From: Antedon mediterranea
Lineage: Eukaryota > Echinodermata > Crinoidea > Comatulida > Antedonidae
Direction of reading: 5' to 3'
Assembly: GCF_964355755.1 (NCBI RefSeq)
Contig: NC_092672.1
Span: 18,474,501-18,538,500, forward strand
Length of the DNA stretch: 64,000 nt
The position numbers were made by a program, and so were the translations under genes. Under the pieces are notes generated by a model that was not told the DNA's origin, did no database searches, and saw only the letters and a program-made list of their open reading frames with translations. This document shows positions 20,981-32,728 of the stretch, one piece after another (position 1 is the stretch's first letter; every line of letters begins with the position of its first letter).

Positions 20981-21537
20981 TGAAAATTGATCCTCTATTC
21001 TACTTCAAGATTCATCTAAGAAGCCTATTAGAGTATGTGGAGATGGCAATTGTTTTGCGAGAAGTGTTTCTGTGCTGTTGTATGGAACAGAATCTAAACA
21101 TGATGATTTTTTTTAGACAAATAACTAATGAGTTTATAAAACACAGTAAGGTGTATACAACAACCTTTATTAAAAATGTCACAATACCATCGAGATAATT
21201 ATACAACTGCATTAATTTTGAAGACGAACTTATTCAAACCTCGAAAAGTGGCCAATAGACATCGTTGTTTCATTTCTACGCTCTTGCAAATGTTTTAAAT
21301 CATCCTGTTAAGAGTATATACCCACCCAATGTTACTAACCGATACGTTGATGTATGCATGATGGATCAACTAATTTTTCCATTGAATTATCAAGGAAGCA
21401 GAACCATAGATACTGATATAAGTATTATGTGGAAAAGCACCAAAAAGACCGAACTGAGTAGTTGGACGCCAAATCATTTTGTTCCTGTGACAAGGTACGG
21501 TAGGCCTACACGTATATTTAATTACATTTCATTGTAA
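20981..21537 (+). pseudogene. OTU-type cysteine protease block of a mobile element
   Basis: At about 21028-21062 the codons read RVCGDGNCFARSVSVLLYG, matching the OTU catalytic DGNC(F) motif. One extra T in gattttttttag (about 21105-21116) breaks the frame, after which TNEFIKHSK continues. From 21265 the frame carries IYPPNVTNRYVDV and IMWKS...WTPNHFVPV, the C-terminal OTU/vertnin-like segment whose His is the usual catalytic partner. OTU proteases remove ubiquitin, and such domains ride in several large animal transposons. At least three breaks make the gene non-functional. Confidence 0.6.
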
Positions 21538-21737
21538 ATAATTAAACCAGTACTCAAATTTATATAGTTTTAATTTTCTAATTTATTTGAATTGCTCTTT
21601 GAAATATTGTTTAAAAAAACAACTGTTTAGCAACGTTGACATTCTACTCAAACTTGTTTTTACTATTAATAATGGACTCCTGTACTACTCAAATTTATAT
21701 AGTTGTAATTTTCTAATTTATTTGAAGCTCATTTGAG

Positions 21738-22300
21738 ATGACAACAGAAGAAAATGATACATTTGAACTACATGGTGATTGTAGTACTGCAGTACCCAAT
21801 GATAAAGAGGATTGGTCCATCATCAGCGATACCAGTGAGTGTCCAAGCCTAAACAAGAGAAAGAAAACGGAAGACTACATACAGAAAATGCCTACCTGTG
21901 AAACATGCTTTGACATTGAAAAACTAATTGAAGACAAACAAGTCGGTGTAGGAAAAACACTTGAAACTTCTAAGAAATATCATATCAGACCAGATAACTC
22001 ATTTCCCAAAGATCTACATGAACGGTTGACTTACACGATGTGATAAAAGAGTTCATGCAATTCACAACAGTGTAAAGGATAACCGGTGAAAACATTGCAG
22101 CAGTAATTCAAGATTGCATTAAAGGATGAGGTTTGAATATATTTTGCCTTTGCAGACAAGGATATGATGGGGCATCGAACATGTCAACCACTATGTGAGG
22201 TGTTCAGGGAATAATCAGCAGACTACATCCCAAGGCTGTTTATACCCACTGTGGTTGTCATGTTCTACAGTAAACCTTGCAATGTTCATTCAGAAGTTGG
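21738..22300 (+). pseudogene. hAT-like (DUF4371/ZMYM-type) transposase remnant
   Basis: After the frame 21738-22043, the sequence from about 22080 reads, across stops, TGENIAAVIQDC, CRQGYDGASNMS, GVQGIISRLHPKA, and YTHCGCHVL. GQGYDGA.NMSG...P.A.Y.HC..H is the signature of DUF4371-type hAT transposases and ZMYM6/ZBED5-like relatives, covering the middle of the RNase-H-like catalytic domain. Stops at about 22042, 22125 and 22197 and the abrupt end make it a pseudogene. Whether 21738-22043 belongs to it is not certain. Confidence 0.65.
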
Positions 22301-22349
22301 ATTCGGTAACTTAAGTGTCAAAGAGACAAAAGTTTCTTGAAAAGGTCAT

Positions 22350-22440
22350 AACATCTGTTGCTGTTGCTCCTGTTGCTGTTATTGCTGCTGCTGTTGTTAT
22401 TATATTTAAATATTATAATTATTATTATTTATAATTCTTA
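22350..22440. repeat. CTG/TTG then TTA microsatellite
   Basis: Runs of ctgttgctgttgctcctgttgctg followed by attattattat. Confidence 0.8.
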
Positions 22441-22839
22441 AATTAACATCGAAACCATTGCAGGAGATAGTACTTTAAGGTTGTTTTGCCGAAAACTACT
22501 TTACATCACATGGGAACAGTTCATGTGATGGAATTTAACAATGCCTGTTGTTCCTCAGTAACTGAAAGGTTGTGACTAGGCAAAAGGTAGGTTGTTTTTA
22601 TACAACGGTAAAGCAATCATTATTAAAGAAATATTCTCATTTGATTGGTCACATTTTAGGCTAGCAGATCGTGCATGTGACTTCAGGAAATTGGAAACAT
22701 CATTACAGTGAACAACCCCAAAATGCATTTCATAAATATGCAGTTTAAACATTGAATTGCATATGTACGAGACAAGAAAATATCGGTATACCGATTCAAG
22801 TATTGGCGGGGTAAGGTAGTAAGGCAACAAGAATAAGAA

Positions 22840-23010
22840 TGATATTATGTTCTTAATGATGCTCATGTTAATGTTGTTTTGTAATAACGAAGTAACACTA
22901 AAATATTGGCAATACAGCTTGTAATGTTAATAGTGGAATTATGAAATTAAAACAGTCATTGTTGACATGTTGGATCTACTTGTGCATCTGTTTTGACAAT
23001 AACTCCATTA
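22840..23010 (+). mobile_element. dispersed PHD-element family, short copy 3
   Basis: cttaatgatgctcatgttaatgttg, aatgttaatagtggaattatgaa and cattgttgacatgttggatctacttg align with 25500-25640 and with the 16.6-kb copy. It is too decayed to translate. Confidence 0.5.
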
Positions 23011-23214
23011 CATTTTTTTGCATTGTTTGTCTGTCGATAGATTCTGTCTCTGTATTGTTCACACTTAAAAGCACCAAGCATGGCGTAATTGTGTGGATCA
23101 TGCATGCATAATTTTCTCTTGCAAACTCAAACCAATCTTTTGTATCGTACCACGGAATATAAAAAATGAAATCTATTAAAAATAATTTAATTTTAAAAGT
23201 TATTCAGTTTTGTA

Positions 23215-23565
23215 AAACTTATTAAAACTGCAGTTGCCTTTACTGAGACCTGGCTAAAGGAATTTGTTTCCGACTCTGAACTGGAAATCTCAAACTTCAA
23301 TCTATATAGTTGAGATAGATCTAGAAATCGCAGGAGGTGGGTCTAAATATCGAACCAACTAAAAAGTTGAAAATTGAAGATGATGGCAATGAACATTTCC
23401 TGAAGTCATCAAATCATTGTTGTCATTTATTATAGACTCCCTAGCTCTGGTAGAGAATCCATTATTAACTTGATCATGGAATGTTATCCTAATCATAACG
23501 TGCTACTTATTGGGGACTTTAATCTTCCCAACATCACTTGAAATGACAACGGTACTTATGCAGTA
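23215..23565 (+). pseudogene. LINE endonuclease fragment
   Basis: Codons read VAFTETWLKEFVSDSELE (the TETW block of apurinic-type LINE endonucleases) at about 23230. Frames shift after about 23320, but LLIGDFNLPNI is visible at about 23503-23540 (GDFN motif). Multiple stops. 5' and 3' parts are absent. Confidence 0.65.
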
Positions 23566-23576
23566 CCAGCTAACTC

Positions 23577-23870
23577 GGGTGTCACAAAACCTACAATCAC
23601 CAAAACTAAGACCCCCTAAGACCACAAAACCCAAGATCCAAGACTGTAGATTGCCAATATTTCCCTTTCGCACCGGTCTTGTATTTTAAATCTAAATTTA
23701 AACATCTTAGAATTACTACTTTTATAAAGAAGAATCAATAAATATCAAAAAATAATAATTAAGATTTTACAGCCGTTTTTTCATACTCTATGTTCAATAT
23801 TTTCGTTTCTATGGAACTACAAAAGAGCAACATTAATAGAGGGCTAAAAACTATGTGAAATACATCTATT
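23577..23870 (-). mobile_element. foldback-type repeat (copy 2)
   Basis: Starts gggtgtcacaaaacct followed by ccaaaactaagacccc, the inverse of the end at 3023. It then shares cttgtattttaaa, aagattttacag and ttcgtttctatggaactacaaaagagcaac with 2275-2560. The inverted partner arm is missing or truncated. Confidence 0.55.
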
Positions 23871-24229
23871 TTACACATTTTTTTTGGGTGAAGATCATGT
23901 TCAATTTTAATATATTTTGTCACTGTCAATACAAATAAAATGTTACTGTGGATACTTTACATGGTTTTTTTAAATTTATAAAATACAGTACTCATGACAG
24001 AAATTCAATCCAGTTTTGTTCACACAAATGTTTTTAAGAATTTTAACACCAACCGATGATTAGCCCTAAATATTTAGCAAACTGTCCCTAGCTCAATAAG
24101 AGGTACACTACAGTTTAATTTGTTACTAAATAAGAGCTAGCGTTTACGCTGATCGCCGAATGTCTTACTGTATTTATTTAGTGTGGTTCTTATACTGTAT
24201 AAATATAATCTTCTGAAATAATTTTCTGA
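23871..24229. other. non-coding AT-rich stretch
   Basis: No gene or clear repeat is seen. Confidence 0.3.
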
Positions 24230-24230
24230 A

Positions 24231-24738
24231 ATGTTCATGGACTCTATAATACATGGTCATAATATTTTTCAGTTCGCATCAAATTGTGCCTACCCGAAAT
24301 GCTATAACTATCTCATGGGGACAAGGTTGCCAACAGCCTGCAAGCTAAACGACTTCTTAGATTTCAGGGATGACCCTAATGCAGAGCAATTAAACTTGCT
24401 TGAACTCAATATTGATAGATCCTCAATAACATCACTATCCACAAACACATTGTTCAACATCATGTGCATTACACTAGCTTCCAACCAAAAACCCAGCTGG
24501 AAATTATGCCATTGCAGCTACAACTTTGCATACAGGAAATGTTTACTGGCATCATATTCCATTTTATAAGTTACAAAAGATACTACTACAAAATATTAGG
24601 GACCTTACGCAACAGGACGGGATTGTAGGGCGGATATTCTGTGTTCATTGGAGCATAACAGATGACAGAGAGGCGTTTTATAGTTTACACACCTTGCACA
24701 AAGACGGCGTCCGGCCAGAGACAACATGGCTTCATTGA
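24231..24738 (+). pseudogene. unidentified coding remnant
   Basis: Two overlapping frames appear to be one protein with a single frameshift near 24500-24530. The first has LPTACKLNDFLDFRDDP and NIDRSSITSLSTNTLF. The second continues TGNVYWHHIPFYKLQKILL, then FCVHWSITDDREAFYSLHTL. The codon use and polar/hydrophobic pattern look like real protein, unlike the surrounding DNA, and the HWSITDDREAFYSLHTLH string is striking. I do not recognise the family. It lies among transposon debris, so a mobile-element origin is most likely; a captured host exon is possible. Confidence 0.4.
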
Positions 24739-25379
24739 AGGTGGCAAGAGAAGCTGTCTCATTGATTTCAGCTCATGCATACATTTTTCACATTGTCCTG
24801 TGGCTTCCATCCTGTTGCATAAAATCACTATTTAAGATTGTACAATAAAAATAAAGAAATGTCAGTAAAATTAAAACTAAAAAACATTAGGAAATTTACA
24901 TTTAGATAATCAGAAATATTTAGATAATCAGAAATATATAGAATTCAATGATCGATAGATGTTAGTTTGTAAATGTAATGTTTTATGCCGAGTCCACACA
25001 CAACTGGCACCAAACTGGCAACGTTACCTTCACATTACGTGACAATGATCATTATTGCTCATTATTTTATGTCAATTTTTTAGAATTTTGAGGTAAGATA
25101 CTGAAACACTCAGAAACTATTACAATCATCTGAATGTATTATTAAACATGAATAGAGAAAATAGTAGTATAAAATAAAACTAGAACTGAACTTCACTAAT
25201 TCTCTGTATATGACCAAGCATTCAATTGAACTCTCACTAATCTCTTAATAACATTTAAAAAAAGAACAAGTGAAAACAATTATATTGTTTGCAAGTATTT
25301 TGTAAATGATTGGCGAATGCCATTCGATTACAGTCGTTATGCTAATATTATAACGATAGATTAAACTGCTATAGAATGG
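24739..25379. other. non-coding AT-rich stretch
   Basis: A short direct duplication (agataatcagaaatatttagataatcagaaatat, about 24904-24937) is present. Otherwise no signal. Confidence 0.3.
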
Positions 25380-26390
25380 ATAAGACATATGAGGTCTTTG
25401 ACACTTCAATGCCTGGAAGTTTTAGAAGATTTGAAGTGTAGATTTGTTATTATTTGCATAATGGATACACAATTAATAACATTAGTTAATGATATCTTGT
25501 TCTTAATGATGTTTTTAATGTTAATGTTGTTTGTAGATGTGAATAAAAAAGCAGACAATATTGACAATAATGTTAATAGTGGAATTATGAATACAACTAA
25601 ATTTAAAACATTCATTGTTGATATCTTGGACTTATTTGATAATGCTCTACATCTAAGAATGTCAAAGACGCAATAACTATAAAAAAGAAAATTGATTATA
25701 CAGGTAATGCTAATTGTGAATTTATCAAATGAATTTAAGGGAATAGTTGGTAATATCCGCAACCTATTAACTTATGGTACAGCGTTTACTTTGGAGTTTG
25801 ATAAAATGTGATCTACGTATTTGAAATGAAAGCAGACGACATCTTTGTTACATGTTGCTGTAAACATATCATATGCAAGACAAGATATGTGTTTACCTAA
25901 ACTTTTCTGTTCATACAAGAAAAGAAACAAACTCAAGAAAACATTGTGTCATTAATGTCCTTCCCAAGAGAAACCTATCTCAATCTGAAGCCGGTCTATA
26001 CTGTACAATTTTATGCTAGAAATTACAAATTTATTTGATAGCTAATCATCAGGTACTCATAATATAGGACCAGTAACAATATTGCTCAATATGCAAAATA
26101 TAAGATTAACTTAGAACGAATTAACTACCAAAAAATTGATATGAGGAAAAACTATATAGAATCCAATAACATACCTGGTGATATAAAAACAAAATTCTTC
26201 AAATCAGATTTTATAAAACTGAAAAAAGATCTACAAAAAACATTGTCAAATATAAACCATGTTGACATGGTTCCTACCTTTACCACTGATCATCTGAATG
26301 GTGACATGTTGCTGAATGATTTGGTAGCTATTATGCAATCCTACTGTTCTTTTGTTGACTATATGTTTGGACTTGACTGATGATGTCCTG
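25380..26390 (+). mobile_element. dispersed PHD-element family, copy 2 (decayed)
   Basis: The frame 25389-25676 aligns with the 16.65-kb copy (tgcataatggatacacaa; IVDILDLFDNALHLRMSK against DDILDLLDECCSTKN). At 25740-25870 the single-copy equivalent of the 46-bp unit is followed by gtttgataaaatgtgatct and KADDIFVTC...CKHIICK, a broken PHD finger. A last frame, 26141-26380, reads MRKNYIESNNIP...LSNINHVDMVPTFTTDHLNGD. It resembles the LINE C-terminal words MANINHVHYVP at about 31580 only loosely. Frameshifts and stops throughout. Confidence 0.5.
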
Positions 26391-26399
26391 ATTCTCAGT

Positions 26400-29300
26400 T
26401 TTAAACTCTTAAGCTGTCGATTGCAGATGTACTGATCATTCTGTCAATCTAAGTTGTTGTGTTGACTACAGATGTGGTGATTATTCTGTCAATTTAAATT
26501 GTTGTGTTGACTACAGATCATTCTGACATTTTAAGTTATTGTGTCTACTGCAGATGTGCAGATCATTCTGTCAATTTAAGTTCTTGTGTCGGCTGCAGAT
26601 GTGCTGATCATTCTGTCTTTTAAGTTCTTGTGTCGACTGCAGATGTGGTGATCATTCTGTCATTTAAAGTTCTCGTGTCGAATGCAGATGTGGTAATTAT
26701 TCTGTCATTTAAAGTTCTTGTGTCGACTGCAGATGTGGTGATCATTCTGTCATTTAAAGTTCTTGTGTCGACTGCAGATGTGGTGATCATTCTGTCATTT
26801 AAAGTTCTTGTGTTTACTGCAGATGTGGTGATCGTTCTGTCTTTTTAAGTTCTTGTGTTTACTGCAGATGTGGTGATCGTTCTGTCTTTTTAAGTTCTTG
26901 TGTCGACTGCAGATGTGGTGATCGTTCTGTCATTTAAAGTTCTTGTGTCGACTGCAGATGTGCTGATCATTCTGTCATTTAAAGTTCTTGTGTTTACTGC
27001 AGATGTGGTGATCATTCTGTCTTTTAAAGTTCTTGTGTTTACTGCAGATGTGGTGATCGTTCTGTCTTTTTAAGTTCTTGTGTCGACTGCAGATGTGGTG
27101 ATCGTTCTGTCATTTAAAGTTCTTGTGTCGACTGCAGATGTGCTGATCATTCTGTCATTTAAAGTTCTTGTGTTGACTGCAGATGTGGTGATCATTCTGT
27201 CATTTAAAGTTCTTGTGTTTACTGCAGATGTGGTAATTATTCTGTCATTTAAAGTTCTTGTGTTTACTGCAGATGTGGTAATTATTCTGTCATTTAAAGT
27301 TCTTGTGTTTACTGCAGATGTGGTAATTATTCTGTCATTTAAAGTTCTTGTGTTTACTGCAGATGTGGTAATTATTCTGTCATTTAAAGTTCTTGTGTTT
27401 ACTGCAGATGTGGTAATTATTCTGTCATTTAAAGTTCTTGTGTTTACTGCAGATGTGGTAATTATTCTGTCATTTAAAGTTCTTGTGTTTACTGCAGATG
27501 TGGTGATCATTCTGTCATTTAAAGTTCTTGTGTCGACTGCAGATGTGGTGATCATTCTGTCATTTAAAGTTCTTGTGTTTACTGCAGATGTGGTAATTAT
27601 TCTGTCATTTAAAGTTCTTGTGTTTACTGCAGATGTGGTGATCATTCTGTCATTTAAAGTTCTTGTGTTTACTGCAGATGTGGTGATCGTTCTGTCTTTT
27701 TAAGTTCTTGTGTCGACTGCAGATGTGGTGATCGTTCTGTCATTTAAAGTTCTTGTGTCGACTGCAGATGTGCTGATCATTCTGTCATTTAAAGTTCTTG
27801 TGTTGACTGCAGATGTGGTGATCATTCTGTCATTTAAAGTTCTTGTGTTTACTGCAGATGTGGTAATTATTCTGTCATTTAAAGTTCTTGTGTTTACTGC
27901 AGATGTGGTGATCATTCTGTCATTTAAAGTTCTTGTGTTTACTGCAGATGTGGTGATCGTTCTGTCTTTTTAAGTTCTTGTGTCGACTGCAGATGTGGTG
28001 ATCGTTCTGTCATTTAAAGTTCTTGTGTCGACTGCAGATGTGCTGATCATTCTGTCATTTAAAGTTCTTGTGTTGACTGCAGATGTGGTGATCATTCTGT
28101 CATTTAAAGTTCTTGTGTTTACTGCAGATGTGGTAATTATTCTGTCATTTAAAGTTCTTGTGTTTACTGCAGATGTGGTAATTATTCTGTCATTTAAAGT
28201 TCTTGTGTTTACTGCAGATGTGGTAATTATTCTGTCATTTAAAGTTCTTGTGTTTACTGCAGATGTGGTAATTATTCTGTCATTTAAAGTTCTTGTGTTT
28301 ACTGCAGATGTGGTAATTATTCTGTCATTTAAAGTTCTTGTGTTTACTGCAGATGTGGTAATTATTCTGTCATTTAAAGTTCTTGTGTTTACTGCAGATG
28401 TGGTGATCATTCTGTCATTTAAAGTTCTTGTGTCGACTGCAGATGTGGTGATCATTCTGTCATTTAAAGTTCTTGTGTTTACTGCAGATGTGGTAATTAT
28501 TCTGTCATTTAAAGTTCTTGTGTTTACTGCAGATGTGGTAATTATTCTGTCTTTTTAAGTTCTTGTGTTTACTGCAGATGTGGTGATCATTCTGTCATTT
28601 AAAGTTCTTGTGTTTACTGCAGATGTGGTGATCATTCTGTCTTTTTTAAGTTCTTGTGTTTACTGCAGATGTGGTGATCATTCTGTCATTTAAAGTTCTT
28701 GTGTCGACTGCAGATGTGGTGATCATTCTGTCATTTAAAGTTCTTGTGTTTACTGCAGATGTGGTAATTATTCTGTCATTTAAAGTTCTTGTGTTGACTG
28801 CAGATGTGGTAATTATTCTGTCATTTAAAGTTCTTGTGTTTACTGCAGATGTGGTGATCATTCTGTCATTTAAAGTTCTTGTGTTTACTGCAGATGTGGT
28901 AATTATTCTGTCATTTAAAGTTCTTGTGTTGACTGCAGATGTGGTGATCATTCTGTCATTTAAAGTTCTTGTGTTTACTGCAGATGTGGTAATTATTCTG
29001 TCATTTAAAGTTCTTGTGTCGACTGCAGATGTGGTAATTATTCTGTCATTTAAAGTTCTTGTGTTTACTGCAGATGTGGTGATTATTCTGTCATTTAAAG
29101 TTCTTGTGTTTACTGCAGATGTGGTAATTATTCTGTCATTTAAAGTTCTTGTGTTTACTGCAGATGTGGTAATTATTCTGTCATTTAAAGTTCTTGTGTT
29201 TACTGCAGATGTGGTGATCATTCTGTCTTTTTAAGTTCTTGTGTTTACTGCAGATGTGGTAATTATTCTGTCATTTAAAGTTCTTGTGTTTACTGCAGAT

Positions 29301-29475
29301 GTGGTAATTATTCTGTCTTTTTAAGTTCTTGTGTTTACTGCAGATGTGCTGATTATTCCGTCATATAAAGTTCTTGTGTCGACTGCAGATGTGCTGATCA
29401 TTCTGTGATTTAATCTGCAGATAATGCTGTTATTTTAAGTTCTTGTGTCGACTGCAGATGTGCTGATAATTCTGT
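26400..29475. repeat. 45-bp tandem satellite, about 68 units, with higher-order structure
   Basis: The unit reads ttcttgtgt(c/t)(g/t)actgcagatg followed by tggtgatcattctgtcattt and aaag. Because 45 is a multiple of 3 and the unit lacks stops in one frame on each strand, long frames run both ways: 15-residue periods FKVLVSTADVVIILS (+) and ITTSAVNTRTLNDRM (-). Units interrupted by tctttttaag break them. Blocks repeat at higher order: the series beginning at 27080 recurs from 27710 (630 bp later) and again from 27980 (270 bp later). Units at 26400-26640 are the most diverged. Not considered a gene. Confidence 0.95.
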
Positions 29476-29870
29476 TATTGTGTCGACCGCAGTTAATTCA
29501 GTCATTTAAAATTCATGTGTTGACTGTGTGGAATGCAGGTATTCTGATTATTCAGTATATTGTGTTGCCTTTAATCATCTCGGACATTTCTGTTTGGTTA
29601 TTATTTAACTTCGGACATCTGTACTGCATTGCTGTATAAAAAATATTAAATATATTTAGTCTTTTACATACAGGTATTTATTTAATTAGTATTTTAACTC
29701 ATTGGATTGGTATTGCTTTGGTAAATATGAAAACAACATCAGCAAACTATAGCAAATATCAAACCTGAAACAGAACAATTTAAATGAGATTTGAATCATA
29801 TGATTAAAAATCAATTCATTCAAGTAAACCTGCTTACAATAACATTGTAAGCAGCTTACAATAACATTGA
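29476..29870. other. non-coding right flank of the 45-bp array
   Basis: Degenerate array words fade by about 29530. A short duplication (gcttacaataacattg at about 29830 and 29853) precedes the next element. No gene. Confidence 0.4.
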
Positions 29871-30689
29871 AGGTGGTTATTCAAATTCAATTAAAGGGAC
29901 AGTCACAAATATTTTGAATGAGATTTTAATATGTAACAACTGTCTAATTGAGTTGGTATTGCAACCAGCCTTGACCTCCTCCACTTCTTCCGGTCAAAGT
30001 TCAATAACATTTTATGCATTTACGCCCTCTACGACGAATAAGTAACGAATGTTATAACACTTCACCTATTTAATTTTTTTCAAAATATTTTGGTATGGAT
30101 TGATGGCCCTTCACCTACTTTACCATTTGCCACCCCAGTTCTGCAAACTTGTTTGCATCTACGCCCTCTACGCCAAATCAGTAACTGGCTTTTACGAACA
30201 TTATAAAATTGACCTACTTAATATTTTAAAAATATTTTAGTATGAATTGATGTCCTTTGACCTACTTAACCATTTTCCACCTAGTTTCTACGCCCTCTAT
30301 GGCAAATAAGTAAGTACAAATGTTATAACACTTGACTTACTTAATTTTTTCAAATATTTTGGTATGGATCGATGGCCCTTGACCTACCATTTGAATGAAT
30401 GCGCAGCTTCCACAGCATTTATTATCAAATATCTAAAAATATTTAAAATTTGTTGTTTGTACACGGACAAAGCTCTTAAAGTTATAAAAAAACATCAAAA
30501 AACATGATAATGAAAAAGCACATCAAAGACACAAACAGCATAGAGGCAAAAGAGAAATTCCAATAACAACAAATTGTCATATTATTCTATGATGAATTTC
30601 CTGTTTTCCTATGTTGATGTTATCATAGGTCATCCAGACTCCTAGGTATTTAAATGCTTACATTATGAAGATTTGTGCACTTTGATGTT

Positions 30690-32110
30690 GATAATAGAGG
30701 TTAGATCCTATGAAAATCACATATAGAGCACACAGAGGGACAGACGATGCCACAGCCACTCTCATTCACAACACTCAACAACATCTCGACAAAAACAACA
30801 CATTCACACGCCTTCTTTTCATTTACTTCAGTTCCGCCTTCAACACAATACTACCTCACATTCTCCTTTCCAAGCTTATTAACATGAATATAAACTCATC
30901 TATCATTCTCTGGATAAAAGACTTTTTAACAAACAGATCACAACAAGTTAAATTCGGAAATGCTACATCAACAACCACATTCACCAATACAGGCTCACCA
31001 CAAGGCTGCGTTTGTCTCCCCTGTTATACATTCTGTATACAAACGACTGTAGAAATGCCACCGACTCCTGTCGTTTGATAACATTCAAGATGCTGAAGCG
31101 CTTTAGAACTATTTTACCGAAATAAAGTTATTTACAGAGTGGTGTAAAGAAAACTATCTTATTTTAAATTCTAAGAAAACCAAAGAAATGATTATCGATT
31201 TTAGAAAGAAATAAAGTAATCATGATGATGTAGTAATCGATGGTGAATGTATAAAAGTTGTCAAAGAATACAAGTACTTAGGAACAATCATAGATGATAA
31301 ATTAAAATGGAGCAAAAATACAAACATGCTATATAAAAAGGGTCAGCAACAACTGCAATTTAAGAAATTTAAAGTAGATAACAAAATTCTAACCATGTTT
31401 CACAAATCGATGGTACTTAGCCTGATATCTTTTTGTTATGCTGTGTTGGGAAATAGTCTCAATGTAAAAGATAAGAGAAAACTACATAGAATCGTACGAA
31501 GAGCTAGTAAAATGCTAAATATCCCTGAAATCGATCTTAATATAAGATTTGATGAGTCAGAGTTATCACTTGTAAAACAAATAATGGCAAATATAAACCA
31601 TGTCCATTATGTGCCGAGTGCAACTTTTTAACACGTTCACTGCCACGGCGTATTTATACGTCAAAAATTGCGTGTCGCTACTTGCCAAGACGTAATACTA
31701 CGTCAAAATCGTAGCACTTTTGTATTGTATGTAGAATCGCTGGCAGTGGTGATTGGAACAGGAATTATCGCATGGCAGTTTATGAATGATGTACGTAAAC
31801 GATAATCTAAAAATATTTTGAATGACATCATGATAGTCTGTGACCAGATGTTACACTTTCAAACTGTAATTTAATATGTAAACGGGACTTGGCACTGGGA
31901 CAGAAATTACGGAAAATGCCTTGGCAGTCAATGTGTTAAGGTCATGGTGCCATTTACGGAGTATTCTCTCACGAACTACAAGATATAGTAAATCGTTGGT
32001 ACCAAGTTCAATTAAAACTTTTAATAAGCAGTGCAATAGATAAATATACAATTATGAATGGACTGATTTTGCGATATTTTACATATTTTAAATAAAGTAT
32101 TTTTTTATGA
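30690..32110 (+). pseudogene. degenerate LINE reverse transcriptase
   Basis: 30710-31078 reads ITYRAHRGTDDATATLIHN, LLFIYFSSAFNTILPH, and TGSPQGCV, the RT palm of an L2/CR1-like LINE (the expected FIDFSSAFNT has Y for the catalytic Asp). The block with the FADD catalytic motif is missing around 31070. Coding resumes at about 31130 as TEWCKENYLILNSKKTKEM, then YKYLGTIIDDKLKW and the C-terminal frame 31326-31631. After the MITE the tail RSILSRTTRYSKSLVPSS ends at a stop near 32040. Three independent defects make it dead. Confidence 0.8.
31628..31939. mobile_element. piggyBac-like MITE with TTAA target duplication
   Basis: Flanked by TTAA at 31628-31631 and 31936-31939. The left terminus cacgttcactgcca matches the inverse of the right terminus tggcagtcaatgtg. 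Length is about 312 bp including both TTAA. Removing it and one TTAA rejoins the LINE C-terminal codons. Inside are short palindromes (tacgtc/gacgta). No coding capacity. Confidence 0.85.
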
Positions 32111-32728
32111 TATTTTAATAAAGTACATATTTACTTCAATAATTTGCAATAATCTGCAATACGCCTAGTCTTTCCTCAAAACAAGTTACGTGTGCTTTTT
32201 TATATTTTAATTTTTATTTCTTTTGTTGTAAGTATTGTGAATGATGTACAGTATAACTCTATATATGTATGTATGTGTTATGTATGTAGTGTATCAAACG
32301 ACACATTTCCTAGTTTCGAGAACTTTATTGCGTCTATGCCCTCTACGCCGAATAAGTAACTGGCTTTTACGAACGTTATAACACTTGACCTACTTAATAT
32401 TTTCAAAATAATTTAGTATGAATTGATGACCTTTGATCTGCTTTACCATTTGCCACCCTAATTCCGCGAACTTTATTGCGTCTACGGCAAATAAGTTTTA
32501 CGTTCGTAAAAGCTAGTTACTTATTCGCTTTAGCGGGCGTAAATGCATAACATGTTATTGGACTTTGACCGGAAGAAGTAGAAGAGGTCAAGGCTAACAT
32601 GTTGATGCTATAACAACACAATTAGACAGTTATTACATATTAAAATCTGTTTTTAAAAATATTTGTGACTGTCCATTTAATTGAATTTAAATAAGGACCT
32701 TGGAACTAGTAACCAACTTCACAGACAT

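Larger units (their letters stand above)
29871..32700. mobile_element. 2.83-kb element with roughly 190-bp inverted ends, carrying a LINE
   Basis: The left end aggtggttattcaaattc...gggacagtcacaaatatttt matches the inverse of the right end ...aaatatttgtgactgtcc...gaatttaaataaggacct. The match continues through cttgacctc...cttcttccggtcaaagt and gcatttacg. Inside each arm is a direct subrepeat of about 120 bp (tacgccctctacg, aataagtaac, ttgacctacttaat): four copies at 30000-30400 and two at 32325-32480. The centre contains a degenerate LINE, which itself holds a MITE. No protein belonging to the outer element was recognised. Confidence 0.7.

Noticed and set aside
27080-28558. Long open frames on both strands of the 45-bp array
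   Set aside because: They are a by-product of a 45-bp unit without stops; there are no splice sites, no flanking coding sequence, and blocks are cut by tctttttaag units.
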